NCBI GenBank assembly: GCA_025618425.1
Contig: CM046833.1
Location: forward strand, 39,127,274 to 39,191,273
Origin: Heliocidaris tuberculata
Taxonomy: Eukaryota > Echinodermata > Echinoidea > Camarodonta > Echinometridae
Direction of reading: 5' to 3'
Length of the DNA: 64,000 nt
Both the position numbers and the translations under genes were made by a program. Under the pieces are notes generated by a model, which saw nothing but the letters and a program-made list of their open reading frames with translations, did not search any database and was not told the DNA's origin. How positions within the stretch are numbered: the first letter of the stretch is position 1; each line of letters begins with the position of its first letter. Below, piece after piece: positions 11,851-25,500 of this stretch.

Positions 11851-13340
11851 CACAAAAGAAATCAGGAATTCAAAGGAGGTATTTAAATCTTGGTTACTCT
11901 TCAAATCCAAATAACTTTGTGAAATCACAAGTGATAATCCTCCATTGTCTTTGTGTTATTATAACTTACTTGTACATCTTCTCACATAATGACACACAAT
12001 GTCACACATCTATGTGTATTCCCAATATTGCACTCATTATCTTAACCCTTTGATACTGCATCTAATATCTGAACAATGAAAAACTTATCCTTCGTCTTGA
12101 AATGAATTCATGATTTGTGAAATTAGATTATCATGGAATAACGTTTGTAACAAATGCACAAAAATTGTATTTGTGATAAATGTTTGTAGGCTTGGTAGCA
12201 CTGTATGGGTCAATTATTAAGATAGAGGTGATGATTCATTCCAAAGTAAATATATAAATATATAAGAAATATAATGATACAAAACATGCGAGACATCATA
12301 CATACACTATAATCAAACATTTCTTTTGTCTACATATAATTACAAATAGAAGTACATGTATATCAACTGAAACACATGCGGAAATCATCAATTCATAACT
12401 TAAAGATAAAGTTGAGTTCTGGTCATGCGATATTATTGTGAAAGAAACTGTCTCAAATCAATTGGGAAAGGTTGATTATATATCACATACTAATTGGTGT
12501 ATGCTGTAAGGTTTTGGAATCAACAAAACGAAAGAAATTGACTCAATCCTGCTGAGAGTCACATGCACTGCACACAGAAATGTGTATATGGGACTACACA
12601 CAAATGTTTGGCCCGAACATTTCAGCTGTTTCTTTCATATTTTGAATGTGAGGGCATTTGAAGAGCAATCCTTTTCAGGGGACATATCTACTATGATAAT
12701 CTTCCAAATTAACATAAAAAGAATGGGAAGGCTCACAAATTATTTTTACCTTTCCCAGAACTCAAGCTTCCCTTTAAGTATATCGGCATAGGTTACCATT
12801 ATAATAATTTATTTTATACTAATTTCATATTGTTGAACTACAAAAAGCATATTTTCTGTGTCTTAAATACAGAAAAATTTCAACATAATACCTAGGGCAC
12901 ATAGCTTCAGAATGAAATGCATTTCAATAATTCAGCCAAAAGAGAAAGGCATGTTTAGTACTTCATATTGACATTATTTCAAGTTATATACATTGTAAAA
13001 AATTGATATTTCTAGAAACTCACACACCACATCAAAGCCCATCGTTGATTATGACGTGAAGACAAGAAAATTGCATATATATATATATAATAGTCAAGGA
13101 AATAAGGTACAGTCTATAATAGGAACCTTTGAGAAATGTTTGGGCGCTATGATTGGTTTTGTGCGTTATCAACCAATCAGGGTTGCAATTACTCAACAAG
13201 ATAATAAATGAGTATGTACCTGTGACTCTATCAGCATAAACACAACAAAATTATATATCAAAACAATATTGACAAAATGTTACCCAAGTTGAAATAATAA
13301 TACAAAACTAGAAGAATTTTCGACCGCGCACGGTCGGAAT
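11851..13340. other. gene-free AT-rich interval
   Basis: I see no gene, RNA or strong repeat structure here beyond short AT runs such as the one near 13077-13090. Confidence 0.5.
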
Positions 13341-14857
13341 TTATGCCTCCGCCAACAACAGATTGGAAATGTATGGCATATATGTACACTTTGGTTACTT
13401 GGTTAGTGTTGAAAGTATTAATGACCAAACATCGTTGGTTAAATAATGACAAAGAAACATTATTTGTTTGGGAAGCTGTTTTTAACCATCACATTGGTTT
13501 GATCGACCACTTATTGGTTGAAAATGGTGACCAAATTTGGATTGGTTATTGTCAATATGTTGGTTAGATATGCACCAATAGATGTGGTTTGAATCGACTC
13601 ATATTTTGGTCATTTTGAGCAATCATTTTTGGAGTATTCATGTTGATTCCCCCCCCCTTTTTTTTACATCAATGAGCATGCGGATACTGCGATACCTTTG
13701 ACCTTGACTTTGGTCTTTGAGATCTCTAAATCAAATCATAGAATTGTTTCTCCAATATGCTTACATGACCCTAGATTGGAGTTGTTTCATCGCATGATTC
13801 ATAGGTAATAGCAAGAACTACAGTCATTCTGTTACCTTGATCTCCAACCTTGTAATCCAACAAGTGAATGAGTAAATTATGCAATGTGTATGTTAAATTA
13901 ACTCATGACCCCAAAATCTAAGCAGATCATTGCCCCTCCCATATGCATGCATGAGCCAAGTCTGAAGATGATCCGTCAAATGGTTCTTAAGTTATCACAA
14001 GAACAAGCCATTTCTATGTATTTTATTGAACTCAGTGACCTTGAACTTTAACCTCATGACCCCAAAATCTAATCAGACCATTGCCCCTCCCGTATGCATA
14101 CATGAGCCAAGTCTGAAGTTGATCTGTCAAATGGTTCTTAATTTATTGCAAGAACAAGCCATTTTAATATATTTTATTGAACTCTGTGACCTTCAACTTT
14201 AACCTCATGACCCCAAAATCAAATCAAGGCATTGCCCCTCCCATATGCACACTCCAGCCAAGTCTGAAGTTGATCCGTCAATCAGTTTTTAAGTTGCAAG
14301 AACGAACCCATTTTCATGTAACATTTTTATGTATTCTATTGAACTCTGTGACCTTGAACTTTAACCTCCTGACCCCAAAATCTACTCAGACCATTGCCCC
14401 TCCCATATGCACACTCCAGCCAAGTCTGAAGTTGATCCGTCAAATGGTTCTTAAGTTATTGCAAGAACAAGCCATTTTAATGTATTTTATTGAACCCTGT
14501 GACCTTCAGCTTTAACCTCATGACCCCAAAATCTAATCAGCGCATTGCCCCTCCCATATGCACACTCCAGCCAAGTCTGAAGTTGATCAGTCAATCGGTT
14601 TTTAAGTTATCGCAAGAACGAACCATTTTTATGTATTCTATTGAACTATATGACCTTGAATTTTAACCTCATGACCCCAAAATCTAATCAGCGCATCGCC
14701 CCTCCCATGTGCACACTCAAGCCAAGTCTGAAGTTGATTCGTCAATCGGTTTTTAAGTTATCGCGAGAACAAAACCCGTACGGACATACGGACGGACGGA
14801 CGGACGACCCGAAAACATAATGCCTCCGGCTACCACCTACGGTGGGCGGAGGCATAA
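13341..14857. repeat. TTATGCCTCCGCC-bounded element with ~150-bp tandem units
   Basis: The left edge reads TTATGCCTCCGCC and the right edge GGCGGAGGCATAA. Inside, units starting near 13907, 14055, 14206, 14370, 14519 and 14670 repeat CATGACCCCAAAATCTAATC, CCCCTCCCATATGCA and AAGTCTGAAGTTGATC. A GGAC tetranucleotide run follows at about 14785-14805. The open frame at 14177-14515 simply translates the repeat. A third GGCGGAGGCAT motif lies near 15160. Confidence 0.75.
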
Positions 14858-15060
14858 AAATAACAATAATAACAATAATACAAGTACCTTTAACCATGCA
14901 GCTTGGACAACCTATCAATAGAATTAAGTAAAATACATGTAATATACAAACATGAAATAATAATAACAATACTAATGATAATAACAATAAATACTACTAC
15001 TACTATTTCTAATAATAATAATAGTGATAGTAACAATAATATCTTTAACCTACATTCTGG
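14858..15060. repeat. AAT/AAC microsatellite
   Basis: Imperfect AATAAC and ACTACT runs. No gene is seen between here and the tail exon of NLR gene 1. Confidence 0.8.
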
Positions 15061-15245
15061 AGCTGAGTTCGGTTAAAGTCATCTTGACGGTACTCAAGTT
15101 AAAATAATTACAGAAAGTGGGACTGACAGACAACCTCAAAAAACACTGCCTCTGGTTGTTGGCGGAGGCATCACAAATTTCAAAGTAGAATAATTACACG
15201 GGTTGCTGTTGGGGGAATAATAGTCAATTTTGACTACTTGCCAAA

Positions 15246-15405
15246 TTAAAGCACACAACAAGAACAACAACGTTGCTGTGGGTGGTCTGATGGCTGAGAT
15301 GTCCTTCTTAGAGAATGCAACTGGTATGAAGAGTGTACATCACCCATGGGTTTTTGTTGAGGGTGGTCTGATGGCTGTGATGTCCCAGATGCTTGAGAAC
15401 AGAAT
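15246..15405 (-). CDS. NLR gene 1 exon 11: repetitive C-terminal tail and stop
   Basis: The acceptor (TTTAG) and phase fit the preceding exon. The peptide carries two partial copies of a 27-residue unit (TSQPSDHPQQ.PMGDVHSSYQ) rich in Pro, Gln and Ser, then a short Cys-rich end and a TAA at 15248-15246. The matching gene 2 exon meets a stop in the first unit. I do not know the tail's function. Confidence 0.7.
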
Positions 15406-16643
15406 CTAAACAGGAAACAGATTTGTTTTACTATTTGGGAATACAAATATGCATAAAAATAGAATACAAAAGGATATATTCGAAGTTAAACTTCTACATG
15501 AAAATACAAAATTACAAATCATTTGCAATCAAATTGCATGGCTACAATATTGTTTTTTTTCTAAATTAACCAGTGCCATTATTATCAAGCATACAGGTCT
15601 GATTATTCATTTTGATCAGTAAATGTACATGAAGAATTAAATAGAAGAGACCGCTCTTAAAAAAAGAAAACCGAGAACATATAAAATGATAAAAATTCTG
15701 CTTGCAGTTCACTTTATGTGGGTCAAATTTACATTTCCACAATACAGAATAAAATTTATATTGCATAATTAGTTTGCTTTGCATTAAATCTTCAATTGTA
15801 CATACACTGAGATGATGTGAGCTAAAGATTATCACTTGATTGAATGCTCCCTGCTGGAGTATGAAAATTGTATATTTTTTTGTTTCTGGACTCCAAATCT
15901 TGATTCTACATTACACATATCAAGCAAATTCTAAAAGCTGAAATGTCCAGATTAAATTATATTTACCCTTCAAAGCTTTCATTAGCTGCAAGTGATTGAA
16001 GGAATGAGTTCAGGTGCTCTTGCAGATCTCCGTTGAACCTGAAACTCCCCTTGGTGATTTGAGGAAAAGAACTCTGTATATAACAGCAACATTGGCTGTA
16101 TCAGTTACAAGGGATTGGATCTATTTCAGTCTGGCATACAATATATTTTCTTCAAGCATATACACTCAACCACTGCTATGGCATTCCGAGTGATGAAAAA
16201 AAAAATTATAAATAAACTTAATGTATAGCTAGTCCCCATTACAGAACAATTCTTCACTACAAAAAAATTCAAAGAAACTGACCAGGCATGCACAAAAAAG
16301 GTCATACGTTTCTTCCTCCCCCCAAAAAAATGCAGTAGCAGAAGTAGTAGTACTGGTAGTAGTATACACATAAGATACTTGATCTAAATTTTAAGATTCA
16401 CAATTTTTTGTCACTCCATATCGAGGGGGGGGGGGGTGTGAAATCTGGCACTTCTCAGCTGCGAGAAGGAGGTGCTGTGGTCCAGTGGTTTAAGGGGCTT
16501 GACTGGAGATGCGAGGATCAGGTGTTCGATCCCCGGCACGGCACTTATGCCCTTGAGGAAGGCATTTTATCTACATTGCTCTTTCATTGTACATCCAATA
16601 AATGAAGTGCTATAGGCACATTGATACCAGTGTGTGCATGGGT

Positions 16644-16683
<40 letters not shown>

Positions 16684-19505
16684 ATCAGAATAGCCCAGCT
16701 TTTTAAACTACGTCTGAATGATATGTTCAAACAAAATTGGAGAGGAAATAAATGGTATAATACTAGTAAAATGTGCAAAAACTACAGAATCTTTGAAGAT
16801 GAATTAGTTTTTAAGAAATACTTGACAGCACTTAATAATAACATCATTACATTTTGTAGATTCAGATGTAGATTGCACAATTTACCTGTAAATAGAGATA
16901 GGTGTAGTCAGTATACTGAAGATATTCAATGTTCTCTCTGTTTAACTAATGATATTGGGGATGAATTCCACTATATTTTTATGCACCCATACATGTATTT
17001 TGCAAAAGAAAGGCAGATGTATCTAAAACTACATTTGGTTAGGAAACCATGTGTAATACAAATGCTAACTCTATTCAGCTCAGCCAATACTTGCCATTTG
17101 AAGCAACTCATAAAACTAATCAAGTTGAATGTTGATTTTTCTCACGCTTAACAAAGGGTCCATGACACAAGAGCAGATTTGTATGTACCGGTATGTAAAG
17201 AAAAAGTATTGTGTGTGGTAGAGTAGTTAAGCCATCTTCACAGCTTGACTTGTAAGTAATGATTTACATTATGTACCTGTATGGATGATGCCTTTGCTTT
17301 CATTGTAGAGCAGAACTCCTCATTGAGATCCATTCCACCCAGTTTCAGGTCAGTCAGGTGTGGCATAGAACACAGTGCTTCTGCCAGGTGATGAGATGAA
17401 GCTGGTGTTGGACACCTGACATCTTGAAGCCTCAGTGCCTGGACCTGGAAGAGTACAATAATGTTACGCTGTTCACTGAATTACTACAAGTACAATCACG
17501 ACTAACAGTATGTATAATAGATTCGTTTGCTCGGTCATATCTTTATTTTCATGATAAACCCAAAGTTTCTGCCAACAGGTTGCGCACAGCAATATTAGTG
17601 ATAAACATGTAGAAATAAAGAGAATGAACACATTGGCCCGAATTCACAAATGTGGTAATAGATTTGTACCATGGTTTATGCAGATTTTGTGGTATAAGTG
17701 CGCTTGATTTCGCGCGTACAGCTTATTTCAATTAATTTACATAAACCATGGTCTAAACCATGGCAACTAGCGTGAAATTTGCGCACTTTGCTAATCGCGC
17801 TCGTTCATTATTGAATCTAAGTGTACGTGCGAAATCAAGCACACTTATACCACAAAATCTGCATAAACCATGGTACAAATCTATTACCTTTGTGAATTCA
17901 GGCCATAATCTCTAGTTGAGACTTTCCGAGAAAAAACACAATTTTGCTATGAGGTTATGCAAGGACAAGACGTCATGAAATACATTATGAAATGATCACT
18001 TCACTTGTATTAAAATAATGTTGCCTTGATAAGAAATCTGTGATAATTACTTTTTGAAAAAAAGAAAGATTTTCAAGTGCTTTTTTGTTGCAAAATGCAA
18101 TATATTCACAAACTTGCTTCTCAGCGAAACACAATATATCTACCGTTAAGTAATATGGTGTTCATTTACCTACAGCTTAAAATAATTTGAATCAATGTTC
18201 ATTTCTGACACTGTTAAATACTTTAAATCCATGAGGAGTGCAACCACAAATTTATGGCTTGATTTTGGGGTCAGTGGAGCCAAATATTACCAATAGTTTG
18301 ACTGAGTCCATAAATCTACCGAGTTGGAGCATCGCACATAAATTCTCCATGGCTCCTCCCTCGCATTGCACATCTACGTCTCACTGTGTGTATCCATTTA
18401 GTTGCGTGTACACTTTGAAACAGCAGTGGCGTTAATTGTGTATTGTCAAAAAACAGTGTTTTTTTACATGTACCTAAAATAAATGTAGATTTAAAGTGAT
18501 ATGCTGAAAATTGATTATGGATCCAGACAAAGCTATGATTCTCTGATCTTCCAATACATTTCCTTTAAAAATTTAGGATTTTTCATTTAGTGCATTTTGC
18601 AATGAAACTCTTCGCATATACATGTATTTTTCACATTTATGCTTAGATCATCCAACCTGTACATACTCCTATAATACCCCTTATCACACTAAAACAACTA
18701 CACAGAAATTTGCTATTAATGTAAAGCATTCTTAAAAACTTGTTTACGTGTACATGACACTAATCTTTGAGCGGGATTTGATATGAATGCATAGTATGAC
18801 ATATCCTTGCAAAATGGCTTGTTAAGTAGGCCAGCTGCATAATTCAGCTTCCTGAATATTCCAGACTCAACACACATACGTTAGAAAATGGAATTATATA
18901 AATCACACAATTTCCATAATTTGCATTTAGGTATTTTAACATTATAATGATTAAGGAGATACACATGCCATGCATGGATCTATCAAGTGCTTCATATCAT
19001 TCCCGTTGTCATAAAGCACACTATACCTGTATGGATGATGCCTTTGCTTTCAATGTAGAGTAGAACTCCTCATTGAGATCCTGTCCATCCAGTGTCAGGT
19101 CAGTCAGCTTTGGCATAGAACACAGTGCTTCTGCTAGGTGATGTGATGATGAAGCTGGTGTGGGACACGTGACATGAGAAAGCCTCAGTGTTCGTACCTG
19201 TAATGCAGGGTAAAAATTTAAAGAATTTTCAGAAGGGCTACTTCGAAGTCCACCTATTGTGTTCAGAGATTTTAATGCACTATGACCCGTGGGCAGAAAT
19301 ATTATTTGACGGCGGCTCTTTTTTCATTTACGGTGGCTTTTTCAAGAGTTTCGGGGGCTAATTGCCCTTAGCCCCCGCTTATTTTTTTCACTGCTGCAAT
19401 GGTACAAGTAGGCAGCTCATATAAGTTACATGTACATGCATGTTGTATGTTTACTAAATGTTTGTTGAATTAATACATTGTATAGATATATATATATATA
19501 TACAC

Positions 19506-19557
<52 letters not shown>

Positions 19558-22500
19558 ATATTATATATACACATACATGTATGTATGTTTTGTTTGCTAC
19601 TATCTTATTGTATTCTTATATTTATAACAATTCTATTTTTAATGGGAAAAAATACTTGTATACATTTTTTTCATTGTTCTGTTTTAATGAAATTACTGTA
19701 TAATATCGTGAAAAAAAAGTTTTTTTTCACTGACAAGATTATTAAATTCTAGTTTTTTCTATATTCCAGATGTATTCTTATAGGTTCCAACCGATTTCCA
19801 TTGATTAGTCCCATCGTACTCCTAATAACACTGAAATAATATCCAGAAATCTGCATTTGCAATAAAACATATTGAAGGTAATAATGTATCTCTGGTTTCC
19901 TCTGCACAAAACTCCTGTGCCAGGAGGTTTGTTGCTATTGCAGAGTTTGGTAAACTTCTAGCCTTTATCCAAAGTGGCTTTAAGAAAACTGCAAAACTTA
20001 TTTTCCTATAAATTCAAACTGGAAATATATGAATATTACATGCAATGTGAAATCACAATAATTCAAATTGTAAACACACAGCAATTTCAACTGAATCAAC
20101 ATCTACAACATGTACATTTTGCTATCATTGTATGTTGACATATCAAGGGAATAGTGTAAACAATATCCAGGCCATATCATCAATGTTCTTTTTTATAATT
20201 GTTATTATTCCCTGCATGGCACTGTCACGAATTACACACAAACCTGTATGGATGATGTCTTTGCTTTCAATGTAAAGCAGAACTCCTCATTGATATCCAT
20301 TCCACTCAGTGTCAGGTCAGTTAGGTTTGGCATAGAACACAGTGCTGCTGCTAGGTAAGGTGATGAGGCTGGCGTGAGACACTTGACATCATGAAACTGG
20401 AGAATCTGGACCTGCAAGAGGACAAGTAGGCTGCTCATAGTACGTCTCATGCACATGTTATTTAATGACTGTTCACTGAATAATGCAAGAATTATGCAAG
20501 AGGGCCCTGGACACTCATCTTTGACTGGGGTTTGATATGAATGCAAAGTATTGCATATTCTATCCAAAATGGCTTGATAAGTAGGCATACTGAATAATTC
20601 AGTTTCTTAAATACTCCAGACTAGACACACATATGTTAGAAAACACAATTCTTTAAAGCACATAATTTCCTTAATTTGCAATTGCCTTTTTCAACATTAT
20701 AATGATAGATGATAAAAGCAATAAAGATTAGGGAAATACACATGCCATGCATAGACCAGAATTACTTCAAATCACTCCTGTTACAAATCTTCAATGAACC
20801 TCTCCATGAAATTGTAATGAAGCACACTATACCCGTATGGATGATGCCTTTGCTTTCAACGTAGAGCAGAACTCCTCACTGAGATGCTTCCCAACCAGTC
20901 TCAGATCAGTCAGGTTTGGCATAGAACACAGTGCTTCTGCTAGGTGATGTGATGAAGCTGGTGTTGGACATGTGACATGGTGAAGTCTAAATGTCTGTAC
21001 CTGTAATCATGGTGTAAAGGACAGTACTCCTAATAACACTGAAATAATATGCATAAATCTGCATTTAAGATAAAGGTATTAATATCTCTGGTTTCCTGTG
21101 CCATGAGGTATGTTGTTATTGTCGAGTTTGGTAAAATGCTAGCCTTTATCCAAATTTGCCTCAAGAACACTGCAAAACTTTTTACCTGTAAATCTAAATT
21201 GCACACAGTTGGATATTATTAGAAATCACTATACACACAGCAGTTTCAACTGAATCAGCATTTAAAACATGTACATGTACATTTTGTTCTCACTGCATAT
21301 TGACATATCAAGGGAATAGTGTAAAACAATATCATATCCATATAATCATTATTTGTTCTCTGCATGGAGTTGTCATGAATTACACTTGTATGCATGTACC
21401 TGTATGGATGATGCCTTTGCTTTCAATGTAGAGTTGAACCCCTCACTGAGATCCATTCCATACAGTGTCAGGTCAGTCAGGTTTGGCATAGAAGACAGTG
21501 CTTCTGCTAGATGATGTGATGAAGCTGGTGTGGGACACATGACATGGTGAAGGCTCAGTGTATGTACCTGCAATGGTACAAGTTGGCAGCTGGTATAAGT
21601 TACATGTACATCACATGTTATGTGTACCAACTGTTTGTTGAATTAATAAGTTGTACATGTCATGTATATACACATGTACAAGTATTTTTAATTTGCTAAT
21701 ATCTCATTGTATTTTGAATAAAAAACAAGATGAATGTGACTGCATCTCCTATATGTCTCCACCTAAATTCAGCTAAATTCATAGCTCAAACTGTTCTTAA
21801 AATATAAGTAACCAGAATTAAAAAAACCTATAATTACATGTTCATTGATGTCTTTGACCTTTGACCTAATAACTATAAGTCTGAACAATTTGTCTCCTCA
21901 TAGTAATGCATACAAAATATCTAGTTGAGATATGATGATAATAAAACTAACAAATCTTTAATTTCATGCACATTGACCTCTATGACTTCTCACCTTTGAC
22001 CTGCTTACCCCCAAATCTTATCAGTTTGTCTCACTATGGTGACGCATACTAATACTAAGTTTGAAGCTCATAGCTCAAATGGTTCTTGAGATATCGTGTT
22101 AACAAGGCTAAAACCTGAAATTCAAAAATTGACCTACATGTATATGACCAGCCACCTTCGACCTACATGTACATACCCCCAAAACTAATCAGATCGTCTT
22201 CCTATGGTGATACATACTAGCACCAAATTTAAAGTTCATACCTCACATGGTTCTTGAGATATCACCTTAATGAGGCTAAAACTCGAAATTTCAGAAATTG
22301 ACCTCTATGAGCTTTGACCTACATACCCAAAAATCTAATCTATGGTGATATATACTAGCACCACGTTTGAAGATCACACCTAAAATGATTCTTGAAATAT
22401 GTCTTCTCTTTAATCCCTTATTAAGGCTTCTGTCAAATCTTTTTTTGCTGTGAAGTTGTCAAAATAACCAATCCCTGAAGGGTTTCCATGATACTACATG

Positions 22501-25500
22501 TACATGTAGATCTATGCAAACACAGGTAGGGCAATGGATATTGTACCTGTTTACACAGTGACATAAGATATCATGAAGGAAACTTTTTAACTCACCTTTG
22601 ATTTCTTTCCTTTTTTTGCAAGTATTGCAAAAAAATCATCATGAAAGGAAGCACTTAATATCGAAGTTTTCTGCAGGGAAGGTATGGAGCACATCATCTC
22701 TGCTACATCAAGTGACATAGTAGATCCGCAGTCTCTCTGAACATGGAGTTCAACCTGGATAAAAGGACCAAATGATAGGAGACAAAACATATATTTAATT
22801 TAACATATAGTTAATATGGATGCTAGTCATACAATGTATACATGTATGAGTTACATAAGCAAGTGTCAGATTAACTCTTTATTTGCCATGGATCGAAACC
22901 CTGGACGGCCATATTGTAAGGAGCATATTATACATGAATACTGTACGTGTGCCAAAAGTTGACTGTGGCAGGCCTGTTTGTTCCATTGGTCAACCAAAGC
23001 CAGTAAAGAGTTAAAGTGACCGGGAGGATTAAAAGATAAATGGAAATGAAAATGCCATGACAATTTGTATATTTTTATGTTTAACGCAGTAGAAAAATCT
23101 TATCATATACTAAACAGAGAGCCTTAAAAAATTTGTAAAATACAGGAATCAGATGGAACAGAGTTCAGCTTAGAAGACGTACCTAGGACAGACAAATAAG
23201 AGAGTATAAGAATAGACAGTAAGAGATTGTAGATAGTTATGTTCATTTTTCTTGCATTTTCTCTTCCACCATTTGGTGACTCACACATTCATAATTTATG
23301 TTAATAGTCAATATGCAGCTTTTACCTGCAACATGGCTACTAAATGTGTTACACTGTAGCCAAAAATGAAGTTGGGATGGGGGGGGGGGAATGAGGGGAA
23401 AGGCTAGTTTAGCCTTGGGAGCATGAAGCAGTAAGCAAAATCATAATACCCCCCTCCACCTCACAAAAATTCAGTCTCAGCAAAGAAAAGTGAAGTAAAT
23501 CGTTATTCCCCCCTCACACCCGGCAAAATTTAAACAATTCCAAAGTGATTATAAGTCCACTAATCAATTGCACGGTAATCAAGATACATTGGGATGATTA
23601 GGACAGGAGTTGTGATTGACATCAAATTAAAACTGTGCTGCATTTATTATGCAGGGCCAAGGATACACATATTCATTCATGTAATACATTAACTTAGAAT
23701 TTGGTTTGGAAGGCAATTAAAAGACAAATCTTCTTTAATAGAAGGGATAATACTGTGCAAACTGTGGGTGAGTTCTCTTCTCCAAAAATTATACCTCATC
23801 TACCAAGTAGATGTACTGTATATACATGTACATGTACATAAATTCTATAATTTTATTTTGTAACTGAACAAAGAATTGAAATAAATACATAAATAAAATA
23901 AAGAAATATCAGTAGCTACAATGTACATTACTGTTCAAACCTCTTTGATGCAACTTTTATAACCAAAGAGGTGAACTTGAAGAAAATTGTGAAAAGTAAA
24001 CATACATGTAAGAACATTTAAATGTATGAGGAATGATTGCTTAGCTATAAACTAAATTATTATATAAAGATCAAAATCACCACAGGTGGTCTAGTGAATG
24101 CATAGCCGGCTACAGCATGTGCTGTCATGAGTTTATTAACTTTCAGCTCCATCTTCTCTGATAAAATCTTGTCCTTCACTAAGGCTGCTACATCTGGGTC
24201 CTGACTCTCAAACGTGACCTCAGCAATGAAATCTCTGTCCTTTCTAGACATGTCTGACCTCTGAATCATGGAGTTCAATACATGGGTTGCAATGGTTTTG
24301 CTTTGTGAAACAGTGAAGTATAGGAGGTACCTCAACTCCTCCTTCCTAGGCAGCACTATTTCATTAATCAGCCTGTTAAATTCATTACGATCTGATTCAT
24401 ACAGGGAAGCAAGATGGACACCAGCCATGTACTCCTGAAACAGCTTGTGAGGGAAAAAGACTGGCAATAGCACATGAGAATTCCCATCACTATTACTGAC
24501 TTCCACAGAGTTAATTCTGTCCTCCTGAGACAAAACCCCGACCCGACAGGCAGTTTCCATTGATTCTGGACAAAGGTGGAAATCCTTGTCACTGAAAATT
24601 AGGGAATTTTTCAGCAAACCAGTGAAAGCCTCTTTCGCTACTGGTTCAAGAAACTTGTTGATTTCTTTGATATAGGCAATGAGTGATGGGCTGCCAACTT
24701 TCTTGATCTTTTTCTGAGCATAATGTTCCTTTAGAAAACCAATCATTTCCTTGAATATCTGAGAAAAGGTCTGCAGTGATTTCATTTTTTTCAGTTTTTG
24801 CTCACTAAGTTCTTTCCACATGAGACAGAGCATGGCTACATAGATAGGATATAGGCAATGAGTGATGGGCTGCCAACTTTCTTGATCTTTTTCTGAGCAT
24901 AATGTTCCTTTAGAAAACCAATCATTTCCTTGAATATCTGAGAAAAGGTCTGCAGTGATTTCATTTTTTTCAGTTTTTGCTCACTAAGTTCTTTCCACAT
25001 GAGACAGAGCATGGCTACATAGATAGGATAGTGGGCCATGTTTTCAGATATGATATCATTCTCATCAATAAACTGGATGAGCTGATTTGCTCTAGCATCA
25101 TCTTCTGCAAAGTACTTGTGAATATAAACTGACAAATTTTCTTTGCTAAAACCCTCAACATGAATGAACGTGTACAACTTCATGAGATCACCATCTGATC
25201 TAATCTCTATTGCTCTCCATGGGCGAGTGGTCACTAAGACTGGGCAAGAGGCAAGTTGATCCGAACAAAGAATATCTGTAAGTCCAATTCCAGCTATTTG
25301 GGAAGGGACTTCACATGCCTCCGAGGAATCGACTACTGGCTGTGATGGCTGAAGTTGCATCTGATCAGTAGAGTGTGACTGGTGACATTCTGACTTTGAG
25401 CTATCTCTCTCTTTCTTTAAGACCTTGCCCCTGAATTCATCTAACCCATCAAATGCAATAAATACTTTGTCTGGATTTGCACTGATGTACTCGGTAATTT

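Noticed and set aside
14177..14515. 112-residue frame with internal repeats
   Set aside because: It reflects the ~150-bp tandem unit; other units have stops or different frames.
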